A stretch of 5,624 nucleotides of DNA, taken from the NCBI GenBank assembly GCA_035760685.1, contig DASTSM010000308.1, positions 1 to 5,624 of the forward strand. The letters run 5' to 3'. Below are positions 1-4,892 of this stretch, in pieces; positions within the stretch are counted from its first letter, which is position 1, and each line of letters opens with the position of its first letter. Origin of the DNA: ZC4RG20 sp035760685. Lineage in GTDB: Bacteria > Pseudomonadota > Gammaproteobacteria > Steroidobacterales > Rariloculaceae. A model generated the notes under the pieces. It was not told where the DNA came from. It made no database searches and saw only the letters and a program-made list of their open reading frames with translations. A program made the translations under genes and the position numbers.

Positions 1-682
1 ACGCGGGCGGCGCCCCGAGCTGGCCCGCCGCAACCTGCACGTTCTGCGCGCGGATCGCGCGCACGACGTCGCTCGCCGCGAGCCCGAGCGAGGCGACCTT
101 CTCGGGATCGAGCCAGACGCGCATCGAGTACTCGCCCGCCCCGAACACGCGCGCCTCGCCGACGCCCTGGATCCGCGCGAGCTCGTCCCGGACGCGCAAG
201 GTCGCGTAGTTCGAGAGGTAAAGCATGTCGTAGCGCCGATCCGGCGAGACGAGGTGCACGAGCAGCGTGAGGTCGGGCGAGGACTTCTCCGTCACGACGC
301 CGAGGCGCTGCGTGACCTCGGGCAGCTTCGGCAGCGTCTGCGCGACTCGGTTCTGGACGAGCACTTGCGCCTTGTCGAGATCGGTGCCGAGCGCGAACGT
401 GACCGTCAACGTCATGAGCCCGTCCGACGTCGACTGCGACGACGTGTAGAGCATGTTCTCGACGCCGTTGATGGCCTGCTCGAGCGGCGAGGCCACGGTC
501 TCCGCGATGACCTGCGGATTCGCGCCCGGATACTGAGCGCGAACGACCACGTTCGGCGGGACCACCTCGGGATACTCGCTGACGGGCAAGAGCCGCAAAG
601 ACAAAGCGCCGGCGATGAAGATCACGGCCGACAGCACGCCGGCGAAGATGGGCCGCTTGACGAAGAATTGCGAGAAGTTCAT
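1..682 (-). CDS. RND multidrug efflux pump, inner-membrane subunit (MexF/OqxB/AcrB-like), N-terminal part, cut by window edge
   Basis: This encodes the first 227 residues of a proton-driven HAE1-family RND transporter, which exports toxic compounds from the inner membrane and periplasm through a tripartite complex. The protein begins MNFSQFFVKRPIFAGVLSAV, the typical RND start, with a first membrane helix at about residues 12-31. LPVSEYPEVVPP follows, then the porter domain with YPGANPQVIAETVASPLEQ, QNRVAQTLPKLP, VTEKSSP and QNVQVAAGQLG. These align without obvious gaps to AcrB residues 1 to about 226. The stretch SPDRRYDMLYLSNYATLRVRDELARI is closer to MexF/OqxB than to AcrB. CGGAG at 690-694 is a Shine-Dalgarno site 7 nt before the ATG. 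It is the second gene of the operon, 83 bp after the adaptor. About four fifths of a usual protein of roughly 1050 residues lies outside the window, so the proton-relay residues cannot be checked. The family call is very secure; the substrate is unknown. Confidence 0.96.
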   Translation of the reverse strand, partial: MNFSQFFVKRPIFAGVLSAVIFIAGALSLRLLPVSEYPEVVPPNVVVRAQYPGANPQVIAETVASPLEQAINGVENMLYTSSQSTSDGLMTLTVTFALGTDLDKAQVLVQNRVAQTLPKLPEVTQRLGVVTEKSSPDLTLLVHLVSPDRRYDMLYLSNYATLRVRDELARIQGVGEARVFGAGEYSMRVWLDPEKVASLGLAASDVVRAIRAQNVQVAAGQLGAPPA

Positions 683-698
683 GGGAAAGCTCCGCTCG

Positions 699-725
699 GC
701 GCGCGCTTCGCGCGCGCGCTTTTTT
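699..725 (+). terminator. GC hairpin with T6 run, oriented as an antisense terminator
   Basis: An 8-bp perfect GCGCGCGC stem (699-706 with 710-717) has a TTC loop and is followed by GC and six T residues (720-725). On the plus strand this has the form of an intrinsic terminator, but both flanking genes are on the minus strand. In the efflux mRNA it would be a hairpin preceded by A6 and ending only 4 nt before the pump Shine-Dalgarno site. It could stop antisense transcripts, or tune pump translation or mRNA processing. Chance formation in GC-rich spacer DNA is possible. Confidence 0.5.
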
Positions 726-765
726 GTTGCTGCTGCTTGGTTTCCCTACGAGAGGGGCGGTGTCT

Positions 766-2142
766 TCAGTACTGGGCTCGGCGCGGTGCGCTCTCGGACT
801 CGAAGGGCTGCGCCGCCGGCTCGAGGTGGGCCGCGGCCGGCTCCGTCCTCGTCGCAGCGTGCGACGGCCCTGTCGCGGCCGGCTCCGCACTCGCAGCCGC
901 CGGCGACGGCCGCCTCTCCTCGACCACGGCCGCGAGCAATCCGCGCTTGCCGGAGCCCTCCATCGCGACGCGCTTCTCTGCGACGGGCATCCCGGGCCGC
1001 ACGCGCTGCAAGCCGTTCACGATGACGACGTCGCCCTCGTGCAGGCCGCTCGTCACGACGCGAAGACCGTCGACGAGAGCGCCGGTCTCGACGGGCCGAT
1101 ACTCCGCGACGTTCTGCTCGTTGACCGTCAGCACGAACTTGCGTCCGAGATCGGTGCCGATCGCGCGGTCCTCGACGAGCGCGCTGCGCTCGACTTCCGG
1201 ACCGACGACTCTGAGCCTCGCGAAGAGACCGGGCGTGAAGCGCCCGTCGGGATTGTCGAGGACTGCGCGTGCGCGAATCGTGCCGTGCTCGGCGTCGACA
1301 TGGTTGTCGACGAAATCGAGTCGCGCGGCGTGCGGGTAGCCCTCCTCGTTGATGAGCCCGACGTAGACGTCGCTGCCCTCGCTGCCCTCATTGCCCTCGC
1401 TGCCCGATGCATGCGCGCTCGCTTGGACCTGATCGAGATAGGTGTGCTCGTCCGCGTCGAAATAGACGTAGACGGGATCGTCGGAGACGATCGTCGTCAG
1501 GAGCGTCGAGCTGTCCACGAGATTGCCGGGCGTCACGACGGCGCGCGACACGCGTCCCGAGATCGGCGCGGTCACCTTCGTGAACCCGAGGTCGAGCTTG
1601 GCCGACTCGAGCGCCGCCTCAACGGCCGCGAGCTTCGCCTTCGCCACGGAGGCGCCGGACTCGAGCGACTCGAGCTCCTCGCGCGACGTCGCGTTCTGCG
1701 CGAACAGCCGCTCGGCTCGCTTCCGGTTCGATTCGGCGAGGCCGAGCTCCGCCTTGGCCTGCTCGCGCTCCGCGCGAAGACGGTCGACCTCGGCCTTGAA
1801 CGGCCGCGCGTCGATCTCGAAGAGCACGGCGCCCTTCTCCACGCGGCCGCCTTCTTCGAAGCCGACGGACTCGAGATAGCCCTCGACCCGGGGCCGCACC
1901 TCGACCGTATCGACGGCCTGGATGCGGCCCGTAAAATCCGCCCAGCTGTGGAGGTCTCTCATGAGCACCTTGGCCGTCGTGACCTCGGCCGCGGGGGGCG
2001 CTTGGGGGGCGTTCTCGGCCTCCCCGGCGGTGCAGCCGGCCAGCGCCATGAGTGCCGGCACGAGAAGAGGAGAATAGGCCGCGACGGCCGGTCTATAGCC
2101 GGTGTACCCTTGAGCGCGAGTGGAACGTGAGCGCGAGTGCAT
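766..2142 (-). CDS. RND efflux periplasmic adaptor (membrane fusion protein, MexE/OqxA-like lipoprotein)
   Basis: This is the adaptor that links the RND pump to an outer-membrane channel. The 458-residue product has an arginine-rich N-terminus, a hydrophobic segment at about 20-36 and a lipobox LAGC with Cys37, so it is probably lipid-anchored in the periplasm. In order follow a first beta strand (DFTGRIQAVDTVEVRPRVEGYL, about 69-90), a lipoyl-like half (GRVEKGAVLFEIDARPFKAEV), a coiled coil (about 113-180), the second lipoyl half (TKVTAPISGRVSRAVVTPGNLVD), and a beta-barrel with INEEGYPHAARLDFVDNHVD and DNPDGRFTPGLFARLRV, which is typical of MexE/OqxA. AGGGAG at 2149-2154, 6 nt before the ATG, supports this start. 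Two oddities are an SGSEGNEGSEGS repeat loop (residues 246-257) and a low-complexity tail of about 60 residues with three EPAA units. It is first in the operon and divergent from the TetR gene. No outer-membrane factor gene is visible here. Confidence 0.95.
   Translation of the reverse strand: MHSRSRSTRAQGYTGYRPAVAAYSPLLVPALMALAGCTAGEAENAPQAPPAAEVTTAKVLMRDLHSWADFTGRIQAVDTVEVRPRVEGYLESVGFEEGGRVEKGAVLFEIDARPFKAEVDRLRAEREQAKAELGLAESNRKRAERLFAQNATSREELESLESGASVAKAKLAAVEAALESAKLDLGFTKVTAPISGRVSRAVVTPGNLVDSSTLLTTIVSDDPVYVYFDADEHTYLDQVQASAHASGSEGNEGSEGSDVYVGLINEEGYPHAARLDFVDNHVDAEHGTIRARAVLDNPDGRFTPGLFARLRVVGPEVERSALVEDRAIGTDLGRKFVLTVNEQNVAEYRPVETGALVDGLRVVTSGLHEGDVVIVNGLQRVRPGMPVAEKRVAMEGSGKRGLLAAVVEERRPSPAAASAEPAATGPSHAATRTEPAAAHLEPAAQPFESESAPRRAQY
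1372..1407 (-). repeat. 9-bp in-frame coding minisatellite in the adaptor gene
   Basis: On the plus strand the unit GCTGCCCTC occurs twice (1372-1380, 1381-1389), then as ATTGCCCTC (1390-1398) and as a partial GCTGCCCGA (1399-1407). It encodes the flexible loop SGSEGNEGSEGS of the adaptor. The unit length is a multiple of three, so copy-number change would lengthen or shorten the loop without breaking the frame. Confidence 0.85.
2111..2139 (-). repeat. 12-bp direct repeat across the adaptor start region
   Basis: TGAGCGCGAGTG (plus strand) occurs at 2111-2122 and 2128-2139 with a 17-bp period. It covers codons 2 to 11 of the adaptor. The period is not a multiple of three, so the copies encode different residues (HSRS and part of STRAQ). 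The repeat may be a small duplication that lengthened the charged part of the signal peptide, or chance. Confidence 0.6.
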
Positions 2143-2244
2143 GACGGACTCCCTGGGTTATTGCAGTGTTCTCGTCCTGATCCTGTCGGCTCGACCCGCC
2201 GGCTGCCTGCCATGAGGGGGGTTTCGCGTCTCGAGCCGTTGTCT

Positions 2245-2265
2245 GTTACTATACCGTTTAGTAAC
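2245..2265. promoter_or_regulatory. Inverted repeat 1, probable TetR operator for the efflux operon
   Basis: This is a 21-bp inverted repeat with arms GTTACTA (2245-2251) and TAGTAAC (2259-2265). Around the central C at 2255, nine of ten base pairs are symmetrical. It is the classic size and shape of a TetR-family site, lies in the divergent promoter region, and overlaps the best -10 hexamer for the efflux operon. Binding by the adjacent regulator is inferred. Confidence 0.82.
2248..2253 (-). promoter_or_regulatory. Probable -10 element of the efflux operon promoter
   Basis: On the minus strand this reads TATAGT, five of six matches to TATAAT. It lies inside inverted repeat 1. No strong -35 hexamer is seen 16-18 bp upstream; the region there reads AACCTA/TAACCT. 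Transcription from here would give a leader of about 100 nt before the adaptor start codon. I saw no clear attenuator or plausible leader peptide in that stretch. Confidence 0.5.
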
Positions 2266-2273
2266 AGCGCTAG

Positions 2274-2293
2274 GTTACTTACTGGTTAGTAAC
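2274..2293. promoter_or_regulatory. Inverted repeat 2, probable TetR operator abutting the regulator start codon
   Basis: This is a 20-bp inverted repeat with perfect 6-bp arms GTTACT (2274-2279) and AGTAAC (2288-2293); eight of ten base pairs are symmetrical. The half-sites match those of inverted repeat 1. Its last base is directly before the regulator ATG at 2294, so bound protein would cover the regulator start and probably its transcription start, which indicates autorepression. Confidence 0.8.
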
Positions 2294-2938
2294 ATGTCAA
2301 CACCGAAACCCGTATCGCCTTCTGCCCCTCCGTTCGGCCAGCCCGGCGCATGCACCGAGGCCAGCTGTGCCAAGGACCGGATCTTTCAAGCCGCGCGGAA
2401 TCTTTTCTATAAGCACGGCATTCGCGGCGTCAGCGTCGACGCCATCGCAGCCGAGGCCGGCACGACGAAGGTCACGCTCTATCGCGTCTTCTCCTCGAAG
2501 GACGATCTCATCGTCCAATGCCTGCAAGACCACATCACGCGTTTCTGGCAGATCTGGGACGAGGTCGTCTCGGCACACGAAGGCGATGCGCGCGGACAGC
2601 TCGAGGCCGTCTTCGGTGCGCTGAAAACGCACATGTGCGCGGAGGAAGCGGAGCGCGGCTGTCCGATCGTGAACACCGCGGTCGAGATCGACGACGAGAA
2701 CCATCCCGCGAAGCACCTCATCCGTGAGCACCACGGCCGCATCTCGAGCAGCCTGCGTGAGCTCTGCAAGCAAATGGGCGCGCAGCGCCCCGACGAGCTC
2801 GGCGACGCGCTGACCTTGCTGCTCGAGGGATCGTTCGCGAGCCGGCTCGTGTTCTCGAGCCCGAAGCAAGTCGAGTCCGTTTGCGAGGCCGCGAAGGCGC
2901 TGCTCGATTCGCCAACGCTCGGCACGCCGAGGGGCTAG
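2294..2938 (+). CDS. TetR/AcrR-family transcriptional regulator, likely repressor of the divergent efflux operon
   Basis: A 214-residue one-component regulator. The N-terminal helix-turn-helix domain spans about residues 27-73: AKDRIFQAARNLFYKHGIRG, then VSVDAIAAEAG, then the recognition helix TTKVTLYRVF (57-66) and SSKDDLI. The C-terminal ligand and dimer domain includes ERGCPIVNTAVEI (120-132), a pattern common in AcrR/AefR-type regulators. An extra tail of about 26 residues precedes the HTH. Seven cysteines (20, 25, 76, 115, 123, 158, 197) are many for this size, but C123 lies in a motif common in the subfamily. The start is the only ATG before the HTH. It follows operator 2 directly and has no Shine-Dalgarno site, so the mRNA may be leaderless. 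The gene is divergent from the efflux operon, so the probable role is repression of both. The ligand is unknown. Confidence 0.94.
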   Translation: MSTPKPVSPSAPPFGQPGACTEASCAKDRIFQAARNLFYKHGIRGVSVDAIAAEAGTTKVTLYRVFSSKDDLIVQCLQDHITRFWQIWDEVVSAHEGDARGQLEAVFGALKTHMCAEEAERGCPIVNTAVEIDDENHPAKHLIREHHGRISSSLRELCKQMGAQRPDELGDALTLLLEGSFASRLVFSSPKQVESVCEAAKALLDSPTLGTPRG

Positions 2939-2944
2939 TCAAGC

Positions 2945-2956
2945 CGTCGATCGACG
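2945..2956. repeat. 12-bp perfect palindrome just after the tetR stop codon
   Basis: CGTCGATCGACG is fully self-complementary and begins 6 bp after the tetR stop. No T-run follows, so it is not a good terminator by itself. It may be chance. Confidence 0.35.
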
Positions 2957-3006
2957 CCGGCTACACCCAAGCGACAACCATTACTCGCGACAACGATTTC
3001 TCGAAG

Positions 3007-3027
3007 AAGCGGACTTGAGTCCGCTTT
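3007..3027. terminator. Symmetrical hairpin between convergent genes, probable bidirectional terminator
   Basis: AAGCGGAC (3007-3014), loop TTGA and GTCCGCTT (3019-3026) form an 8-bp perfect stem in the 104-bp gap between the tetR stop and the end of the transferase gene. The T-run is short on both strands (TTT on plus, TT then CTTC on minus), so efficiency is uncertain. Its position between converging genes supports the call. Confidence 0.68.
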
Positions 3028-3042
3028 CGCCCGTCCGAAGGT

Positions 3043-3780
3043 TCAAGAAGCGGCGAGCGCCGCGTCCGGTTCTCCGCCGAGTCCGATCAGATACGCGTCG
3101 TAGACGGGTATGTGCGGCGCCGTGCGCGCGACGCCGATGAGCGCGCAGACGGCCGGTTGATCATCGAGCGCTTCGGCGTAGCGGCGGAGATCCCCGGGAA
3201 GCGGAACGCCGTACGTGCGAAAGCGCGTGAGCGCGGGAAAGTACATCGCGTCCGCGATCCCGAATCTGCCGAAGAGGAACGGCCCGCCGGAGCGGTCGAG
3301 ACACTCGTTCCAGATCTCGAAGACGCGATCGGCGTCGGCGCGTGCGGCGGCGCTCGGAGAGAAGCGCGGCACCCGCCCGAACAGATGACACGACATTTCG
3401 GCGCGCATGCTCGTGAAGCCCGTGGCCATCTCGCTGCAGATCGCGCGCGCCTCCGCGCGCGCCAAGGCGGATTCCGGCCAGAGGCCGGCTGCCGGGAAGG
3501 CTTCCGCCGCGTACTCGCAGATCGCGAGCGACTCGTGGATCGGAACGCCGTCGATGCGCAGCACGGGAAACAAGCCGCGCACGCTGCCGAGCGCGCGCCG
3601 CTCCGAGAGCGAGGTCGCCTCCACCTTCGCGACGTCGCTCGGGTCTGCCTGCCGACCCATGTCAGGAAGCTCGACGGTGTCAGTCACGAACTCGGCGCCC
3701 GCGTGCGTCAGCGCGAGCCACGGCCGCATCGACCACGACGAGTAGCGCAGGCTGAGGACGGTCAGGCGCAGCTTCGGCAT
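3043..3780 (-). CDS. Glutathione S-transferase family protein
   Basis: A 245-residue cytosolic GST-fold protein that probably conjugates or otherwise processes electrophiles with glutathione. The N-terminal thioredoxin-like domain has YSSWSMRPWLAL (13-24), where Ser14, Ser15 or Ser17 is the likely glutathione-activating residue. It also has GLFPVLRIDG with the cis-proline P72, and the glutathione-binding pair ES (83-84) in IHESLAICEY. The helical C-terminal domain carries the N-capping motif FGIADAMYFP (173-182) followed by LTRFRTYGV, which is typical of bacterial GSTs. The length fits a family of about 220-250 residues. The ATG start gives an intact first beta strand (KLRLTVLSL). The Shine-Dalgarno is weak (GAAG close to the ATG) or distant (AAGAGG, 14 nt away, inside the 17-bp repeat). 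It probably shares a transcript with the lipoprotein gene upstream. The substrate cannot be told. Confidence 0.93.
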   Translation of the reverse strand: MPKLRLTVLSLRYSSWSMRPWLALTHAGAEFVTDTVELPDMGRQADPSDVAKVEATSLSERRALGSVRGLFPVLRIDGVPIHESLAICEYAAEAFPAAGLWPESALARAEARAICSEMATGFTSMRAEMSCHLFGRVPRFSPSAAARADADRVFEIWNECLDRSGGPFLFGRFGIADAMYFPALTRFRTYGVPLPGDLRRYAEALDDQPAVCALIGVARTAPHIPVYDAYLIGLGGEPDAALAAS

Positions 3781-3793
3781 CGAATCTTCAGCC

Positions 3794-3827
3794 GCCTCTT
3801 GAGGTCAGACGCCTCTTGAGGTCAGAC
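3794..3827 (-). repeat. Perfect 17-bp tandem duplication upstream of the GST gene
   Basis: GCCTCTTGAGGTCAGAC occurs twice without a gap (3794-3810 and 3811-3827, plus strand). Each copy contains the small inverted repeat CCTC-TT-GAGG. The nearer copy ends 13 bp before the GST start codon and carries AAGAGG on the minus strand. It could be a paired regulator site, a duplicated ribosome-loading sequence, or a recent slippage duplication. Confidence 0.85.
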
Positions 3828-3886
3828 GCGACAGCGGAAGCGATGCGTCATGCCGGCGGCGGGCCGGCCGCAAGACAACCGCCTCG

Positions 3887-4432
3887 CTACTGCCGTGCAG
3901 GAGCGGGCTCCGCCGGCGTCTCGGAGGAGTCCCCCTTCCCCGCCGAGTCGGCGGGGGCAGCGGGCTGGGCGGGCGCCATGAAGTCGATGACGATGGTGCG
4001 CTTCGAGAATTTCCATTCGCCGTCGACCTTGCGCAGCGCATCGTCGTAGTGGCCCGCGACGATGACCCCCGGCGCGCCGTTCACGAGACCGATGTCCTCC
4101 CAGTACGCGCCGCCGGTCGCGGAATCGCCTTCGATGCGGTACGACAGATTCGAGATCACGTGATCGATGCGCTCGTCGCCGAGCCCTTCGAGCAGCTTCT
4201 TCATCTCGGCATGGCCCTTCGCCGTTTGAGGCCCGAGCGAAAGCTCGCCGTCCTCCGTGAAGTAGCCGACGTAGGTATCCCAGTCGTGGGCGTCGAGCGC
4301 GCGCGGATAGTCCCCGGCCACGAGCTGATCGATGGCCTGCCGGTCGACGAGCGCGTCGAGACGCGGATCGGATTGCGGCGCACAGCCGGTCACGGCCAGG
4401 ACGGCGCCGAGCAGCGCGATGTTGGTTCTCAT
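3887..4432 (-). CDS. NTF2/SnoaL-like domain lipoprotein
   Basis: A 181-residue protein with a lipoprotein signal, MRTNIALLGAVLAVTGC, lipobox VTGC and lipidated Cys17. One NTF2-like domain (about 24-150) follows: DRQAIDQLVAGDYPRALDAHDWDTYVGYFTEDGELSLG, then SNLSYRIEGDSATGGAYWED, then the final strand pair DDALRKVDGEWKFSKRTIVID. This pattern fits the SnoaL_4-type fold, used by enzymes such as ketosteroid isomerase-like and dehydratase proteins and by non-catalytic binders. The family alone does not give a reaction. The tail (about 152-181) is Ala/Pro/Glu-rich and probably disordered. AGGGGAG at 4439-4445, 6 nt before the ATG, is an excellent ribosome site and fixes the start. The GST gene is 106 bp downstream on the same strand with no convincing terminator between, so the two may form an operon. 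The periplasmic location is inferred. Confidence 0.88.
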   Translation of the reverse strand: MRTNIALLGAVLAVTGCAPQSDPRLDALVDRQAIDQLVAGDYPRALDAHDWDTYVGYFTEDGELSLGPQTAKGHAEMKKLLEGLGDERIDHVISNLSYRIEGDSATGGAYWEDIGLVNGAPGVIVAGHYDDALRKVDGEWKFSKRTIVIDFMAPAQPAAPADSAGKGDSSETPAEPAPARQ

Positions 4433-4491
4433 TAAATACTCCCCTGGAAAGCCCCCTACCGCGACGCATCAAAGCATAGGCGCAAGGAACC

Positions 4492-4557
4492 GCCAAGCAC
4501 GACGTGCAGCGCCGGCGCATCGGCCCCTCGCCGGTCCCCCAGCGCGACGTGCTTGGC
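4492..4557. repeat. Two-tier inverted repeat (66 bp) upstream of the lipoprotein gene
   Basis: The outer arms are GCCAAGCACG (4492-4501) and CGTGCTTGGC (4548-4557), a perfect 10-bp match. The inner arms are CCGGCG (4512-4517) and CGCCGG (4529-4534), with an 11-nt loop. Additional pairs are possible between the two stems. CGACGTGC also recurs directly at 4500-4507 and 4545-4552. No T-run follows on either strand. It could be a dispersed palindromic repeat, an operator region, or an RNA structure. Confidence 0.7.
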
Positions 4558-4626
4558 ATGACGAATGAAGCGCAGCGGCATCAGTAAGTTAGGAGCACTA
4601 TCTCAGTCAGGGCTAATTCAATGTTT

Positions 4627-4644
4627 CCGCGGAAGCGCGGTTTT
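4627..4644 (+). terminator. Compact hairpin with T4 run, plus-strand terminator-like
   Basis: CCGCG (4627-4631), loop GAAG and CGCGG (4636-4640) are followed by TTTT then CTC. The shape is that of a small intrinsic terminator for plus-strand transcription, but no plus-strand gene precedes it. It could end a short non-coding RNA or block read-through into the secreted protein gene. The five-base stem makes chance possible. Confidence 0.4.
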
Positions 4645-4734
4645 CTCACTGGGAAGGATCCAGCTCAGAGTTATTCTGCTCTTCGTGGATCGACGTCTTG
4701 TACGCCGTGTCGAGTGCGCGGCCTGACGGCCGCT

Positions 4735-4764
4735 CGCTCCCGCTCCCGCTCCCGCTCTCGCTCT
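4735..4764. repeat. CGCTCY hexanucleotide repeat, five units
   Basis: Three perfect CGCTCC units (4735-4752) are followed by two CGCTCT units (4753-4764), and then a degenerate CGACCC. The tract lies about 180 bp before the secreted protein start, outside any supported gene. Tracts of this kind can change length by slippage. Confidence 0.85.
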
Positions 4765-4815
4765 CGACCCCGCCGTGCGTGCCCACGAACAAGGCCGCGA
4801 CACCTCACGATCGGC

Positions 4816-4845
4816 TTGGATGTAATATCTTCGCAAACATACAAA
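4816..4845 (+). promoter_or_regulatory. Possible promoter of the secreted protein gene
   Basis: An AT-rich island in GC-rich surroundings contains TTGGAT (4816-4821) and, 18 bp later, TACAAA (4840-4845), a moderate -10 match. TAATAT (4823-4828) is an alternative -10 without a clear -35. The choice matters: the upstream -10 would put the whole stem-loop at 4846-4892 in the mRNA, while the downstream one would start within it. Confidence 0.35.
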
Positions 4846-4892
4846 GGCACGCCGGCGCGTCGATTCGTAAGTCTTACCGAAACGCGCGTGCC
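4846..4892 (+). promoter_or_regulatory. Multi-helix stem-loop in the probable leader of the secreted protein gene
   Basis: Four nested helices pair in order: GGCACGC (4846-4852) with GCGTGCC (4886-4892), GCGT (4857-4860) with ACGC (4882-4885), TTC (4864-4866) with GAA (4879-4881), and GTAA (4867-4870) with TTAC (4874-4877), closed by loop GTC. That is 18 base pairs in 47 nt, with bulges CGGC and CGA on the left side and a single C on the right. It ends 49 nt before the start codon. It matches no riboswitch class that I recognise; a DNA operator is the alternative. Confidence 0.55.

Noticed and set aside
254..2130. Long plus-strand open frames opposite the adaptor and pump genes (254-1339 and 724-2130)
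   Set aside because: They are antisense to two well-recognised efflux genes, rich in Arg/Ala/Asp/Leu with no domain, and typical of high-GC shadow frames.
1959..2213. Possible leader peptide or small gene starting at 2213 on the minus strand
   Set aside because: No Shine-Dalgarno site before the ATG, and it runs deep into the adaptor gene in a different frame.
3112..3819. Plus-strand 235-residue open frame opposite the GST gene
   Set aside because: The minus strand encodes a clear GST; the plus frame is Arg/Glu-rich with no family features or ribosome site.
3840..3886. GCCGGC-spaced repeats after the lipoprotein stop codon as a terminator
   Set aside because: The 6-bp arms can form a hairpin, but no T-run follows on the minus strand, so read-through into the GST gene is more likely.
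3822..4559. Minus-strand 245-residue open frame overlapping the lipoprotein gene in another frame
   Set aside because: The lipoprotein frame has a lipobox, NTF2-like domain and strong ribosome site; this one is Arg-rich shadow sequence.
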